From contig CM050451.1 in assembly GCA_027563935.2 (NCBI GenBank), forward strand, positions 26,241,565-26,305,564: 64,000 bases of DNA, in the 5' to 3' direction. This document shows, in pieces, positions 21,805 through 34,031 of this stretch. The position numbers were made by a program, and so were the translations under genes. Each line of letters begins with the position of its first letter. Positions within the stretch are counted from its first letter, which is position 1. The notes below the pieces were generated by a model. It saw only the letters and a list, made by a program, of their open reading frames with translations. It was not told the DNA's origin and ran no database searches. The stretch is from Costus lasius. Lineage: Eukaryota; Streptophyta; Magnoliopsida; Zingiberales; Costaceae.

Positions 21805-22640
21805 ACTTGCTCCGAAAATTTTTTTCCTTGAATAGTAACAAAAAATTGAAGTGTCAGGGCATGTGCTAATTGATGCTTATATAACTCTCGAGATTTTGAA
21901 AGAGAAAAATAGAATCTTTTTTTACAGCTCAAAATTACTTAATAAATTATTAGGTGACTGACTATTATGTGAGAATATTTTGATTATATTATATTGTGAT
22001 GTTTCGATTATATTTTATGACTTTAATAGGTTTTATTATTATTAGACTATATATTTTAAGACTATATAAATTGTGTGTTGGTTGTTGTAAGACTTTATTA
22101 TTGTTTATGTTTTATGTTGATAACTATGTGTTTTAGATATTTATATAGAATTTATGTGGATTTTTTTGTTCATAACTGTATATGGATATTTGTTAGTAAA
22201 TATATGTGGTTTTGGCATTTATGTGAATATTTGTTTGTAAATTTTTTTTTATTTTAATTTGTGGTAAGTTCGAATGTTTATGTTGTATGTATGATTTTTC
22301 TGTGATTAAACTATCTAATTTTAGAGTAGCTGTATAATATTTTATTATTTTGATATATAATATTTTTTTTAATATTTTTTAATTATATTTTTAGGTATTA
22401 TAATATATTTAAAGTCAATGATAATAATATTTATTTAATTATGTTATAAGTATTTAATATTATTTTACTAATATAGATGTAAGAACATAAACATAAAGTA
22501 CATATATTAAATTCTTCTTATTTTTCATCCCTAAGTAAACATAAAGAAAAATAATTTATACATTTTCTTTTCATCTAAATTTTCTTTCCCACCATGTTTT
22601 TTTTCACCTAAGTTTCTATTCCTTTGGTAAACAAAGTTAG
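21805..22640. other. AT-rich intergenic, no gene seen
   Basis: Long T- and A-rich tracts. The open frame at 22,075-22,257 is low-complexity and hydrophobic by composition only. Confidence 0.5.
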
Positions 22641-22647
22641 TTCTAAA

Positions 22648-23675
22648 ATTTCTTACAAAGAAGCCCGACCAACTCGATTGTGTATCCTAAAAGAGAAAAT
22701 AAAAGCGAAAAAAAATAAAAAGGATCATGAGGTATGTTCACATTTGCGAATCAAGGAGAACTATTAAAAGATGTGAAACTTTAATTTTTAATAATAACTT
22801 AACTAGCGGTAATACCTTTTTGTCCTTCAACTGCTACAGAAATTGCCAGCAAAAGAAGAAACTTGGCTAAAATTTTTTTCGAAACCATATGAGCTGTTAA
22901 TTTATCATAAATTGTTGTCGCCTGTATAAACAAAAAGAAAAAAAAATTACATTAAAAATGGAACAAAAATTAGATCTTGAAGAATATAATAAGAACAACA
23001 AAGCAATCTAAGTTCTAGTGCATTTGTTTGAGAAATTAGTTTAAGTCAACGCTTCAATGAAATGTACCAGTTTCAGTCTCTGCTTGCAAAGAGTTGTTAG
23101 GGAGGATTGAGAGTTGTAATTATTAATTAATGTATAAAATAAAATAAAAGTTCATTCATTAAATATTTTTCAGTAAAATGGAATTTGATTTAAATTTAAA
23201 GTCAACTACTTGAAGCATCCTTTCAATCAAGTGAAGAAAATCAAAAGTCGAAATCCCTTCGACTAGATATTGTTGCATTTCAGCTATCAAACACTTATTG
23301 ATCATGATCATGGTGCTTTTAAAATTTTCAATTATGAATCTCGTTTCAAGGCTTTAATCAAAGATTATCTATCTCTTTGTGAGCGTCATTCACGAACGCC
23401 TAAATAACCCAAAAAGAAAGCTAATTATCTCAAAACAGTAGTGAGTGTTCTTCCCAAGAACAGAAAAATGAGGATGCTGAAGTTAAAAGAAAAAGACATT
23501 ACATAGTGAATCTTTTTACTACGAGGCAGAAGGAAAAAGTATTTTTATGAAAAGAAAAATGAGAAAGAAGAGGATTTACCTGACGATTAGAAGCGATGAG
23601 CAGAAGAAAAGAGAAATTAGCAGCCCTCCTCCGAATGGAAGACGACGACGACCCCGAAATTTGAAGTTACGTACA
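22648..23675 (-). CDS. Possible small secreted-peptide gene (tentative)
   Basis: On the minus strand, 23,675-23,582 looks like a 5' UTR exon: pyrimidine-rich, ending GTCAG|GTAAAT. A strong acceptor (a T-rich tract then TATACAG) precedes 22,921. From ATG 22888 the frame encodes MVSKKILAKFLLLLAISVAV, a textbook secretion signal, then EGQKG. Unspliced, it stops five codons later at 22,802. If the GTATTA at about 22,815 is a donor and TCTTTTAG at about 22,694 an acceptor, about 14 further residues follow to a stop near 22,650. A tiny upstream frame (M-I-N-stop) lies in the leader. I do not recognise a family. It may be the remnant of a secreted protein whose later exons were lost. Confidence 0.28.
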
Positions 23676-24105
23676 AGTTGATAAAGGGTTGCTGTCATCC
23701 AACGGATCATCTCATTTGTCAACTCACTTGAACGATCTAAAGTCAACTCGTGGACCGAGTACTTCCCAGTTTATGACATCGCCTGGTGTCAGGGCCCGGT
23801 CTACCCGGTCTGGCCCAAGCCCAACGGAGGTATGAAATGGGCAGTGGCCCATGGAGAGCACGGCTCTCCCGAACGCGTACATGCGGAAATCACGTGTGAC
23901 GTGGACGACGTCTCCGCACGCGTCACGAGCAGAGGAGCTCGGGCGGCTTTGACGACGCCGGACGACGCGGACGCGGCGACAACCAGGGACGTGGGCGACG
24001 GCGTCTTCGGCAAATCCGGACGCGAGGAAAGATCGGGCGCTAAGCGAGCGAAGTGGACGCGGTCGCAGGCGGCGAACGCGGACAAGGGAGGCGGCGGCGC
24101 TTTCC

Positions 24106-24113
24106 TATAAAAG
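24106..24113 (+). promoter_or_regulatory. TATA box of the solo LTR
   Basis: TATAAAAG, in the middle of the LTR, followed within about 35 bp by the likely start of the R region. Confidence 0.7.
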
Positions 24114-24341
24114 ATATTCGCCAGCGAGCTTCGAGGGAACTCGATCTTCATCCGCCATTGAAGACCACCTGGGAGAAGTTGAGGAAAACTTGAGTGGAGT
24201 GCTTCCGACGTCGTAGGAGACGTCGACGAGAGGCTTTCGAGCGAACTGTAACCGCGACCGGTGGGTCAACGGTGAGGGAGGGAACGAGGGCACCGGCGTA
24301 GGGTCGCCGGCGTAGCGAGAGTTGTAAGCTTTTCCTGGTGA

Positions 24342-24347
24342 AATAAA
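24342..24347 (+). terminator. Poly(A) signal of the solo LTR
   Basis: AATAAA followed by a T/C-rich stretch, about 240 bp downstream of the TATA box and well before the LTR end. Confidence 0.6.
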
Positions 24348-24999
24348 GCTTCTCTTCTTTCAAGCTTCATCCCCTGTTCTCTGTTCCCGGCGGAGGGTTC
24401 CGTTACTCTCTGGTGGCAGGCGGCTGCTAGGGCTTCCGATTGGCGAGGTTTCCGGCAGCTGCGGCCGTCGACGACGGACGGCGAGTCGCGAGCGCAGGCG
24501 GCGCTCGATTTCGGCTGAGGAGGGACGAAGACGAACGCGCTGGGCGTTCGCTTCGAGGTGGTTGACGACGAGCGGATTTTGACTGGGTCAAAATCCAGAC
24601 GCGAATTGCTTTCGCGATTTCAGAAGAATTCGGCGCTGACGCAAGCAAACGTCAGCGAGCCGAAGATTTGCTCAGCGAAGACGAAATTCGGCGCGGCGAA
24701 AGTAATCGAGGGCTGACGTCACGCCGACGTCAGCAGGTGGATAATTTTGACTGCGGTCAAAATTGATTTAGAGGTATTTTGGAATTAAGCGTTTCCGATC
24801 GGTTTTTCTCCAATTTAGGGTTAGGGTTTCTGAGTGACTTTGTATTTTGGGGATAAAAATTTATCCGGAGAGATTAGGGTTTCCAATTTAGGGCCGGAAA
24901 TCCTAGGGAGAGTTACGTTCCGGTGTTCCGCCGGACGGCTCTAGGAAGCGGATAAGCGCTAATTCTAGGCTGATCCGACCGGGGCGTGACACCTGGTGA

Positions 25000-25720
25000 G
25001 CTGTATAAACGGTTGTGCCGAGTACTTTTACGCACTCAACACAAATATAATTATTTGAGTTATCAAGTTTTTTAAGAATTTTTTCTTACACTAGCCTATC
25101 AATTCTTTTTTTAGAGATATGACCTAAACACTTTTGCCATAAAGAGAGAAAATTTTATGTTGATAATTTACATTTAGTGCATCCAGTTTTAGTATATTGA
25201 ACTCATCACCTAAATTTATTATATCAAGTAAATAAAGGTTGTTAATGTTAGATAAATAATTGATTCCAACAAACTTAGAATTAAAATAAACACTGTATTT
25301 TCTGTTACCAAATGAACAAACAAAACTTTCTTTGTCCAATACAAAAATTGAAACTAAATTCCGTCTAAAAAATAGTACAATAAATGTGTTTTTTAATTCT
25401 ATAAAGAAACCAATATTTAATAACAACTGAAAAGTCTCTACATCTAAAACTTATACTAGATTTGTAGCCCCCATAGAGATGAATTTTTGTTCATCACTAG
25501 GCTTTCTAAAGTTTAGGCAACCTTGCATAGAAACACTTATGTGGGGTGCAGTACTAGAATTCAACCACTAAGTATTTCTATAAACTGAAACTAAATTAAC
25601 ATCAAAATTAACAAGACAAAAAGATGAATTATTCAAAATTAAAATGCTATTTAAATTGGTAGTAATAGAGGAAACAATAATCAAGTTAACTGTAAAGAGA
25701 ATCAATTATAAAACACAATA
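25000..25720 (-). pseudogene. Copia pol fragment (protease / pre-integrase region)
   Basis: On the minus strand, phrases such as ISVSMQGCLNFRKPSDEQKF, RRNLVSIFVLDKESFVCSFG and NNLYLLDI match the stretch between the copia protease and the GAG-pre-integrase domain. The longest open piece is 25,124-25,426; stops and shifts surround it. No reverse transcriptase follows on the left, where the solo LTR begins, so the element is truncated. Confidence 0.6.
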
Positions 25721-25729
25721 TGCTCATAG

Positions 25730-26596
25730 AAGCATGTAAATAAAATAAGTGGTGAATAATCATAGTACTAATACAATCTCATCTCAAGATAATCATAGTA
25801 ATATCAAGTCTAGTCTTTGGACAGACAATTGATTCAACATTTGGTTGTCTTGTATAGTAATCGAGTATTGGTGATAAGATCCTCCTGTTTACTTAGCCTT
25901 CCTTTGGGCCAACTAAGCACCCACAATGGATACCTAATAATCATCACACACTCCTTATCACATATGTATGTAATCCTTTGGCCAAAACAACACTCACCCT
26001 TTCGGTTGACATGTTGCTTGTATAAAGAAAAACATACATCCTGACTCAATAATTTACAGTTCAAAAGATTTACAGTAGAGGTTACTTTGGTGACTATACT
26101 GAAAAATCAATTAAAATAAAAAATTAAGTATATATTAACTTAATATTTTATTATCAAATAGTTTTAACAATAGAGGTCACTTTTGTAATTATACTATTAA
26201 AATAAATTAAAATAAAAATTAAATTGAGTTATAATTAATCACTACTCATAAATAGATGAAATCACAAATGTGTATGAATTGAGCATAATTGATCCAAAAA
26301 CATAGTAAACAAAATTATGCAAACATGAATAAACAACAACAAAATTTAAATATGTTCAGTATAATTTATAAATAATTAGGCATAATTAAATCAAATAAAT
26401 AAACATAATACTACATTTATTCCTAATAAATTATGCCTCTAAATTATAATAAAAAAAATTCAATATATATATATATAACAGCCCAGCCAAACTATGGACC
26501 AGTTTGGGGCTGCTAGCCGCCTAATTATGCAGGTGCAATCAGTAGATTCTGCTCTTCTAATGTTGTTTGGGACTGATTCTACTGAGTGCACTAGTG
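25730..26596. other. AT-rich stretch, no gene seen
   Basis: May include further decayed sequence of the copia fragment (25,830-26,060). It contains a short TA microsatellite near 26,465. The last ~120 bp is the target into which the young copia inserted. Confidence 0.4.
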
Positions 26597-26601
26597 GAAT
26601 C

Positions 26602-28271
26602 TGTTGGGGTATGCCCTTAAGGCTAATGTTTGAGGCCTTGGGATTGTATAAGTATCATGTAATAAACTCTTAAGTTTATAAAAGGCATGGTTATTATTCA
26701 GGTTGTTATCTTGTCTGCTGTAATAAGTGTACTTCTGAATAATGTCTCAAAGCTGTTCAGCTAGGCTGACAGGCTCTATGTCCTTAGTCGAGATATCTTG
26801 GTGAACATGAGACAGCCTTGATATGATTGAGACTAATATGAGTGCTAATCTTATAGGATGCTTCGAGCATGGAATAAGATGTAGACTCATGAGTACATTG
26901 GATGTACTGGACAGACCCTACTCGGATATTCCATTGCTTGTCACAATGTGAATGATCCTTGTAAGCACTAAGTGGCACATGTCCTTTGACTTGAGATCAC
27001 TTGTGTTTCTAAATGATGATTGTCATTGTTTTGAGGTAGTTCAATATCATTTGAAACATAATGATTATAGACTATCTTGGATGGTGAGCTTGAGTCAGGT
27101 TAGGGCACTTGTGATAGATAAAGGATTGCCGTCTCCTTGTTTAAGGAGTGTGATGTTCTAGAGGGCCCCCCTATATGAGATGATTGAGGAAGTGTATGGC
27201 CATACCCAGATGACTATGTTCATCTGATCTAATCATGCTCATCGTATTGGAGTTACAGGCTTGACATGCTTGTCCAATAAGAACATCCAGTGGCAAAGGA
27301 ATCATGTATGCCAAGTGAGTTGATTCACACTTATGCTATGGTTTGGGTGGAGTCTTGGAAGACTCTTTCCTTTATATCGGGAGACAGTGATGTGTTGCTA
27401 GATACCCCTCACTGATCGTGATAACGTAAGTTATCGTTACCGACGTTTAAAGGAAACCCTCAGGGTCACACAATTTGGTGATATGGCTTTCTTTGAGTCA
27501 GATCGTGTGGACTGAATTATTTGGGTTCAGTTTAAAGGGATATAGACTCTGATTGTAAGTGAGATCTAGCTTGATCATGTTTGATTGATTAGGGCTTGAG
27601 ATCGGTAAGCTTCGATCGAGAGTATTGATGCTAGATCGGTGAGATCAAGAGCATCATAAGATGAACGGTTGGATTGGAAACCTTAGGGTTTGGTTGATCT
27701 AGACCGATTGCTTTGGTTTGGACCAATTTGGATTGAACCGGTTTACATGGGTGAACCCATGGTTCGATCCATAAGCGTTTTGGGCGGTTTGCTTGAAGAG
27801 GAGAACGCATGGCTTAATGGAGTTTCCAAATTTGGAAAGTCATTGAGCGCATGGCTCCTTGAAACGCCAAAACGGCTTGAGCTCATTCATCCCTTGTCTC
27901 CTTGCGTTTTGCTCTTGCTCGGCGAGACTTGAGAGAAGCTTGGAGTGGACGACAAGAGGTGAACCGGAAAAAGCATCATCTTCATCCCTACCACTCGAGA
28001 AGGACAACTTGGCATTTTGCTAGCACAAAGTTGCGCAAGTTGGAAGCCTTCATCACTTGGTGTGTGTATTCTTTGGAGGAGATCTCGCTTGCTCTCTCTC
28101 ATTCCAAGCCGCCATCCAATCCATGGCATTGGTAAGATCAAAACTTGATCTTAAGTTGAATTAAGTTAACATATAGTTCATATGCGATCTACTTGAAGCC
28201 CTCTTTCCGCTATGCATGCTAGATGCGCATGTTTAGGGTTTCTTCCCCCCTTTAGATTAGGGGTTCCATCA
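26602..28271 (+). repeat. 5' LTR of the young copia
   Basis: 1670 bp with terminal TG and CA. A TATA box (TATAAAAG) is at 26,677-26,684, unusually near the left edge, so most of the LTR would be transcribed. It is identical to the 3' LTR except for one base. Confidence 0.95.
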
Positions 28272-28273
28272 AT

Positions 28274-28290
28274 TGGTATCAGAGCTAGGC
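28274..28290 (+). other. Primer-binding site, initiator tRNA-Met
   Basis: TGGTATCAGAGCTAGG, two bases after the 5' LTR end; a full match to the usual plant primer-binding site. Confidence 0.93.
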
Positions 28291-28333
28291 TCTCCATATG
28301 ATCTATATGATTGCTTTACGATTTTGTGATCCA

Positions 28334-28515
28334 TGTTGGTTGCGCTTACTTTGGTTACATGTTGGTTGCGCTTACTTTGGTTACATGATGGTTGCGCTTG
28401 TATCATGGTTGCATGAAGGTTGCGCTTGTATCATATGTTGACATGTAGTTTGCGCTCCCCCTTGAAGGGGACCCCCTAAAGTATGCGCTCCCCCTTGAAG
28501 GGGACCCCCTTAGAT
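28334..28515 (+). repeat. Short tandem repeats and hairpins in the copia leader
   Basis: GTTGGTTGCGCTTACTTTGG occurs twice in tandem, followed by related GGTTGCGCTTGTATCAT units. Then come two copies of a CTCCCCCTTGAAGGGGACC hairpin unit. They lie 60-240 bases after the primer-binding site in the untranslated leader, a zone that in retroelements can hold dimerisation or packaging signals; that role is inference. Confidence 0.75.
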
Positions 28516-30127
28516 CTAAGGGTTATCAAGCATGTTGTTTGTTTATTTGCGCTCGTTCTAAAAGTTTTCTAAAACTTACATCTTGCGCGCTTGATTAGAT
28601 CTAAGGTGCCACTACATTAAACCCTTAGATGGATTGATGGGGTTGAAGTCACCACTAGGTTAGATCCAAGTCTGATCAGACCATCTGACAGCTCAGATGG
28701 GTTAACCTGATAGCACCTATGCGCAAGCACAAGGTGGCTATAGGTTGACTGCATCTAGGGCGTGTAGCGAGGTCTGGTTGAGACACTACTGAACACACTT
28801 GAGTTGGGCCCGGGGTCACACCCGCTTGCCAAAACTCATGAGGGTAGTTCAGCCCTTGGCGCATGCATGGTTGACCATTAGGTCAACTCGGGTCAGTTAG
28901 GACTCGGTGCATGCAAGGGCAATGGATCTAACTAGATGGTTGAGTGGATCCCTATCAATGGACCATTGTAAGGTTGTAGGGCTCATAAGGAAATTAAAAT
29001 TGATGCCATGGGGTTTTCAAAACTTTTAATTTCAAGATGATTGGATCACATGTTGATTGAACCATATGCTTGTTTATTTAGTCTTATGTGGGTTGCCCAT
29101 ATTGTGTGCTGTGCTGGGGCCTGCGTGCCTGGTAAATTATAAGTTAATTTTTGTGATCTGCGAATCACATTGTTTTAATTTATGAAATGTAGTTGACCTG
29201 CGAGTCAACCTTGTCTAGATAGATCAAATGTACTTTGATTAGACAAGAGTACAAAGGCACACATCCAAGAGGGGCATTCACCTGGTGGTGCACCTGAGGT
29301 GCTCTTGGCGCTAGGGCACTGGGTTGGACCAGATGAGATGCAATGAAGCTCAAGTGAAGACTTAAGTAACATTAAGGTCTTACTAGGGTTCATGGGCTTT
29401 TACCACATAAGATCATGCTTTCTACTTATTGCTAATAATTAGAATTGCATGTTTATGTTTATCTTCTGCTATAGCCATAGGCATGCCTGATAGTAAGAAG
29501 ATAAAAGACCGTTAAAATCCAACGCTAATATATCAAGCTCGTAAGCCTTCTGACGCGAAACCTCACCTTTCTGATTATCGTTGGAGCCGTGTTGAACCCA
29601 CTCAGTGGGCACGTCCATCTATCTTCAGACGGTGCTGGATTTCACCTGCGTGTTACAGAGTTGGGATTTATCCCCTCTCGTTGCTCAGCATAGCACGTGG
29701 TGGTCCAGGGAGTAGGTCGGGTCAGCTTGACCATGTAGGCTACATATGTGGCGCATATGGTAGCACATGGAGGCAGCCATCTCTGGGATCAGAGACTGTG
29801 TTGTACCAACTCAGTTGGCACAGTCTGCTGGATTGCCAAGATGAAGGGGAATCGCACGGGTTGGCGATTGGCTGGGACAGCCTACCAGAAACTAGTGCTT
29901 GTCATCTCTGTGCATCTTATCTCGCCTGAGCGGGACGCGGAGACCAAGTATGAAATCTGGATCCCATCTCACTAAAAGAGTGTTTACTCTTTCGGACTGT
30001 TTACTGGATTTTTCAGTCAGACAAAATAGTGAGAAAAGAATCTTTCTTAAGTCCTGGATTGATTCTGAAACATTGATACTGACCTTGCTGTTCTTGCTTG
30101 TTGTAGATTCCTGCAGCAACGAACACC
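28516..30127 (+). other. Long untranslated leader of the young copia
   Basis: About 1.6 kb between the repeats and the gag start without a long open frame. Nothing recognisable beyond being part of the retroelement. Confidence 0.6.
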
Positions 30128-33100
30128 ATGAGCTTCAATGTGTGATCCCTACTGGAAAGGGAGAAGTTTGCTGGGCCGAACTTCTCTGACTGGTTCGGAC
30201 ACCTTAAGATTGTTCTTAAGGCAGAGAGGAAACTGTATGTCCTCGAGACGGCGATACCGCCGCAGCCCGCTCCGAACGCCGCAAGGGCGGTTCGGGATGC
30301 CTACGAAAAGCACGTCAATGATAGCATTGATGTCGCTTGCCTGATGCTAGCGTCTATGACGCCACCGCTGCAGCGTCAGCATGAGGATATGTCGGCTATA
30401 GAAATTATAGCGAACCTCAAGATGCTGTATGCTGCACAGGCGAGGACTGAGCGCTATAATCTGACGAAGCTCTTCTTTCAGAGCAAACTGGCTGAGGGGA
30501 GCCCAGTGGGAGCTCACGTGCTCAAGATGATTGGGCACAAGGAGGCTCTGGAGAAACTGGGGCATACCATCAACCAGGAGCTTGCTGTGGATATTATTCT
30601 GCAGTCTCTCCCGCCTTCTTTCGATGCGTTCATTATTAATTTTAATATGAACAAGATCGATTGTACGCCGGCAGAGCTGTTGAATATGCTCTTGACTACT
30701 GAGGAAACTCTGAAGGGTAAGCCTTCAACCTCTGTCTTGATGGTTCCTTCAAGGAACAAGAAGAAGGGGAAGAAGGGCAAGGCCCCTGTCAAGAATTACA
30801 GCAAGGCCCTGAAACAGAAGGTCAAGCGGTCGAAGGACAACAGGTGTTTCCACTGTGGCCAGCTGGGTCACTGGAAAAAGGACTGTAAAGCGCTCCAAGG
30901 AGATAAGAGGGGAAGCATCGCTTCTGGCTCAGGTATATATGTGACTGAGGTCATGTTATCTTCTTCTTCTATTTCATGGGTGTTGGACACTGCATGTGGA
31001 GTTCACATTTGTTCAAATGTGCAGGAACTCAAGAGAAGAAGGCAGGTGGGACAGCATGAGGTAGACCTACGAGTTGGAAACGGGGCACGGGTTGCTGCTG
31101 TTGCTGTAGGAGACTATTTCATTTCTTTACCATCTGGCATTGTATTAGAATTGAACAATTGTTATTTTGTACCCAGTATTACCAAGAATATTATCTCTAT
31201 TCCTGCTCTTGTCAGGAAAGGATTTGCCTTTGAATGCAAGATTTCAAAGTGTGTTTTATCTCATGATAATATTGTGTATGCAACTGGTTCAATTAACAAT
31301 GGGTTATACATGTTGGACATGGAAAATTCTATACAAAACATTGATAATAAGAAAGCCAAGTATGCTGATGACAGCACCTTGCTATGGCATAGTCGTTTAG
31401 GCCATATAAACGAGAAGCGCATTAAGCGGTTGCATGAACATGGACTGCTGGGATCATTCTCCTATGAGGAGATTGATACATGCAAAGCTTGTTTGATGGG
31501 TAAAATGACGAAGTCTCCTTTTCTTAACAAAGGTCAAAGGACTTCAGGTTTACTTGACCTTATACACAGTGATGTGTGTGGGCCTTTCAGTAAACATGCC
31601 AGAGGTGGCTATCAGTACTTCATTACCTTTACTGATGATTTCAGTAGGTATGGATATGTCTATTTAATGAGACATAAAAGTGAATCTTTTGACAAGTTCA
31701 AAGAGTTCAAAAATGAAGTACAAAATCAGTTAGGCCGAAATATCAAGGCACTTCGTTCTGATCGAGGTGGTGAATACCTGAGTCATACGTTTACTGACTA
31801 TCTGAAGGAGTGTGGGATTATCTCACAGCTCACTCCGCCAGGAACACCGCAGTGGAATGGTGTGTCCGAGAGGAGAAATAGAACGTTACTTGATATGGTT
31901 CGTTCTATGATGAGTCAGGCTACTCTTCCATATTCCTTTTGGGGTTTTGCACTGGAAACAGCTGCAAAGGTACTAAACCGAGTGCCATCCAAGGCAGTTT
32001 TAAAGACGCCATATGAGTTATGGTATGGGAAACAGCCTAGCTTGACATTTATCAGGATCTGGGGTTGCGAGGCTTATGTCAAAAAGCTCGCCTCTGGGAA
32101 ACTAGAGAGCAGATCTGAGAAATGTGTCTTTGTCGGTTACCCTAAGGAAACTAAGGGTTATTATTTCTACGATCCCAAAGAGAACAAGGTTTTTGTTGCT
32201 CGGACGGCCATATTTCTTGAGAAGGAGTTTCTTCTGCAAGAGGCTAGTGGGAGAGAAATAAAGCTGGATGAGAATCCAGAGGAAGGACAAAGTAGTCAAG
32301 CACAGTTGGATGAGCCTGAGCCGGTAGATCAGGTTATTGAGCAACCTGAGGCTCAAATATCACGGGAACCGCGAAGATCGGGTAGGATCCGTCGTCAGCC
32401 TGAGCGCTATGACGGAGTCTACATCATTGATAATGATGAACCCCTCACTTATGCGGATGCGGTCAGTGGACCGGAGTCAGCTAGATGGCTTGAAGCTATG
32501 CGAGCCGAGATGGACTCCATGTCAGATAATCAAGTCTGGGATTTGATTGATCCGCCTCCGGGAGTAATCCCTATAGGCTGTAAATGGATCTTCAAGAAGA
32601 AGATTGACATGGATGGTAACGTAGTTACCTATAAAGGCAGGCTAGTAGCGAAAGGTTTCAAACAAATCTACGGGTTAGATTATGATGAAACTTTCTCTCC
32701 TGTAGCCATGTTTAAATCTATTCGGATTCTTTTCGCGATAGCAGCATATTACGACTATGAGATCTGGCAGATGGATGTGAAAACAGCTTTCCTTAATGGA
32801 AATCTGGATGAGGATGTGTATATGACACAACCTGAGGGTTTCACTAATCCATCAGATCGTCATAAAATATGCAAGTTAAAGAAGTCCATTTATGGACTGA
32901 AACAAGCATCAAGAAGCTGGAACATTCGTTTTGATGAATCTATCTCTGAGTTTGGTTTCATCAAGAACGAGGATGACCCGTGTGTATATAAGAGGTTTAG
33001 TGGGAGCGTGATTACATTCCTAATCCTCTACGTCGATGATATCTTAATCATTGGAAATGATATTCCTGAACTGCATGCTGTTAAGGCATGGTTAGGAAAA

Positions 33101-34011
33101 TGTTTCCAGATGAAAGATTTAGGAGAAGCAGCCTATGTACTAGGTGTGAAGATCTACCGGGATAGATCTAAGAGGCTTCTCGGGCTGTGCCAGAGTACTT
33201 ACATCGATAAAGTCCTGGAGAGATTCCATTTAGAGAATTCTAAACGTGGATATCTTCCAGTCAGACATGGTCTGAATCTTTCGAAGAGTCAGTGTCCACA
33301 AACACAGACTGAGAAAGATGAAATGGACAATACGCCTTATGCTTCGGCTATTGGATCCATTATGTATGCGATGTTGTGTACTCGCCCAGACGTCGCTTAC
33401 GGGTTAAGCGTAACCAGTCGATTCCAAAGTAATCCAGGTTTGGCGCACTGGATTGCGGTCAAGAACATTTTAAAATATCTGCGGAGGACCAAAGATATGT
33501 TCTTGATATATGGTGGTCAGGAAGAACTCAGTATAGAGGGATATACTGACGCTTCGTTCCAGTCGGACCAGGATGATTTCCGATCGCAATCAGGCTATGT
33601 TTTTAGCTTGAATGGTGGAGCAGTGGTGTGGAAAAGTTTCAAACAGTCAACTGTTGCTGATTCCACAACAGAAGCCAGTATGTTGCAGCCTCGGAAGCAT
33701 CCAAGGAGGCAGTGTGGATTCGTAAGTTCGTGAGAGAACTTGGTGTCGTTCCTTCAAGTGCAGATCCTTTGGTTATCTTCTGTGATAACACTGGAGCCAT
33801 CGCACAAGCAAAGGAACCGCGGTCGCACCAGAAGTCCAAGCACATACAGAGACGGTTTCACTTGATCCGGGAGATCATTGATCGTGGCGAGATCAAGATT
33901 TGCAAGGTTCATACAGATGACAATCTGGCAGACCCGCTTACCAAGCCTCTGGCGCAGCAGAAGCATGAGAAGCACTGTAATAATATGGGTTTGAGATTTC
34001 TCAACCATTAG
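30128..34011 (+). pseudogene. Copia gag-pol polyprotein, two lesions
   Basis: Starts at ATG 30128 with a TGA at codon 6 (30143-30145). It is then open in the same frame to 33,733, with an internal ATG at 30344. Counting from 30344: UBN2-type gag, CCHC zinc knuckle at residues 168-181 (CFHCGQLGHWKKDC), aspartic protease with D-T-A at 215-217 (not the usual D-T/S-G), GAG-pre-integrase (LLWHSRLGHI), integrase D410, D473, E509 with 35 residues between the last two, and reverse transcriptase with YVDD at 896-899. The RNase H domain begins in this frame. A 1-bp loss at 33,676/33,677 then throws the frame to a stop at 33,733, while the remainder of RNase H (ending LTKPLAQQKHEKH...) continues in another frame to TAG at 34,011. 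Expressed normally it would make gag, protease, integrase and RT for reverse transcription and insertion. Confidence 0.93.
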
Positions 34012-34016
34012 ATTAA

Positions 34017-34031
34017 GTGCAAGTGGGAGAT
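34017..34031 (+). other. Polypurine tract
   Basis: GTGCAAGTGGGAGAT directly before the 3' LTR, the expected place for plus-strand priming. Confidence 0.85.

Larger units (their letters stand above)
23787..24991 (+). mobile_element. Solo LTR with exact 5-bp target duplication
   Basis: A 1205-bp GC-rich block starting TGTCAGGGCCCGG and ending CCGGGGCGTGACA, with CCTGG on both sides (23,782-23,786 and 24,992-24,996). It contains a TATA box and, about 240 bp later, a poly(A) signal, as expected of U3-R-U5. No internal region or second LTR adjoins, so it is a product of LTR-LTR recombination. Its start resembles the partial LTR at 63,870. The superfamily cannot be told from the LTR alone; endings of this type are common in gypsy elements. 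Confidence 0.85.

Noticed and set aside
23270..23400. Possible C/D-box small RNA in the intron of the tentative peptide gene
   Set aside because: The C-box-like ATGATCATG does not match the required motif well and no terminal stem pairs were found.
23832..24648. Several open frames on both strands in a GC-rich block
   Set aside because: They fall inside the solo LTR with defined ends, TATA box and poly(A) signal; composition-driven.
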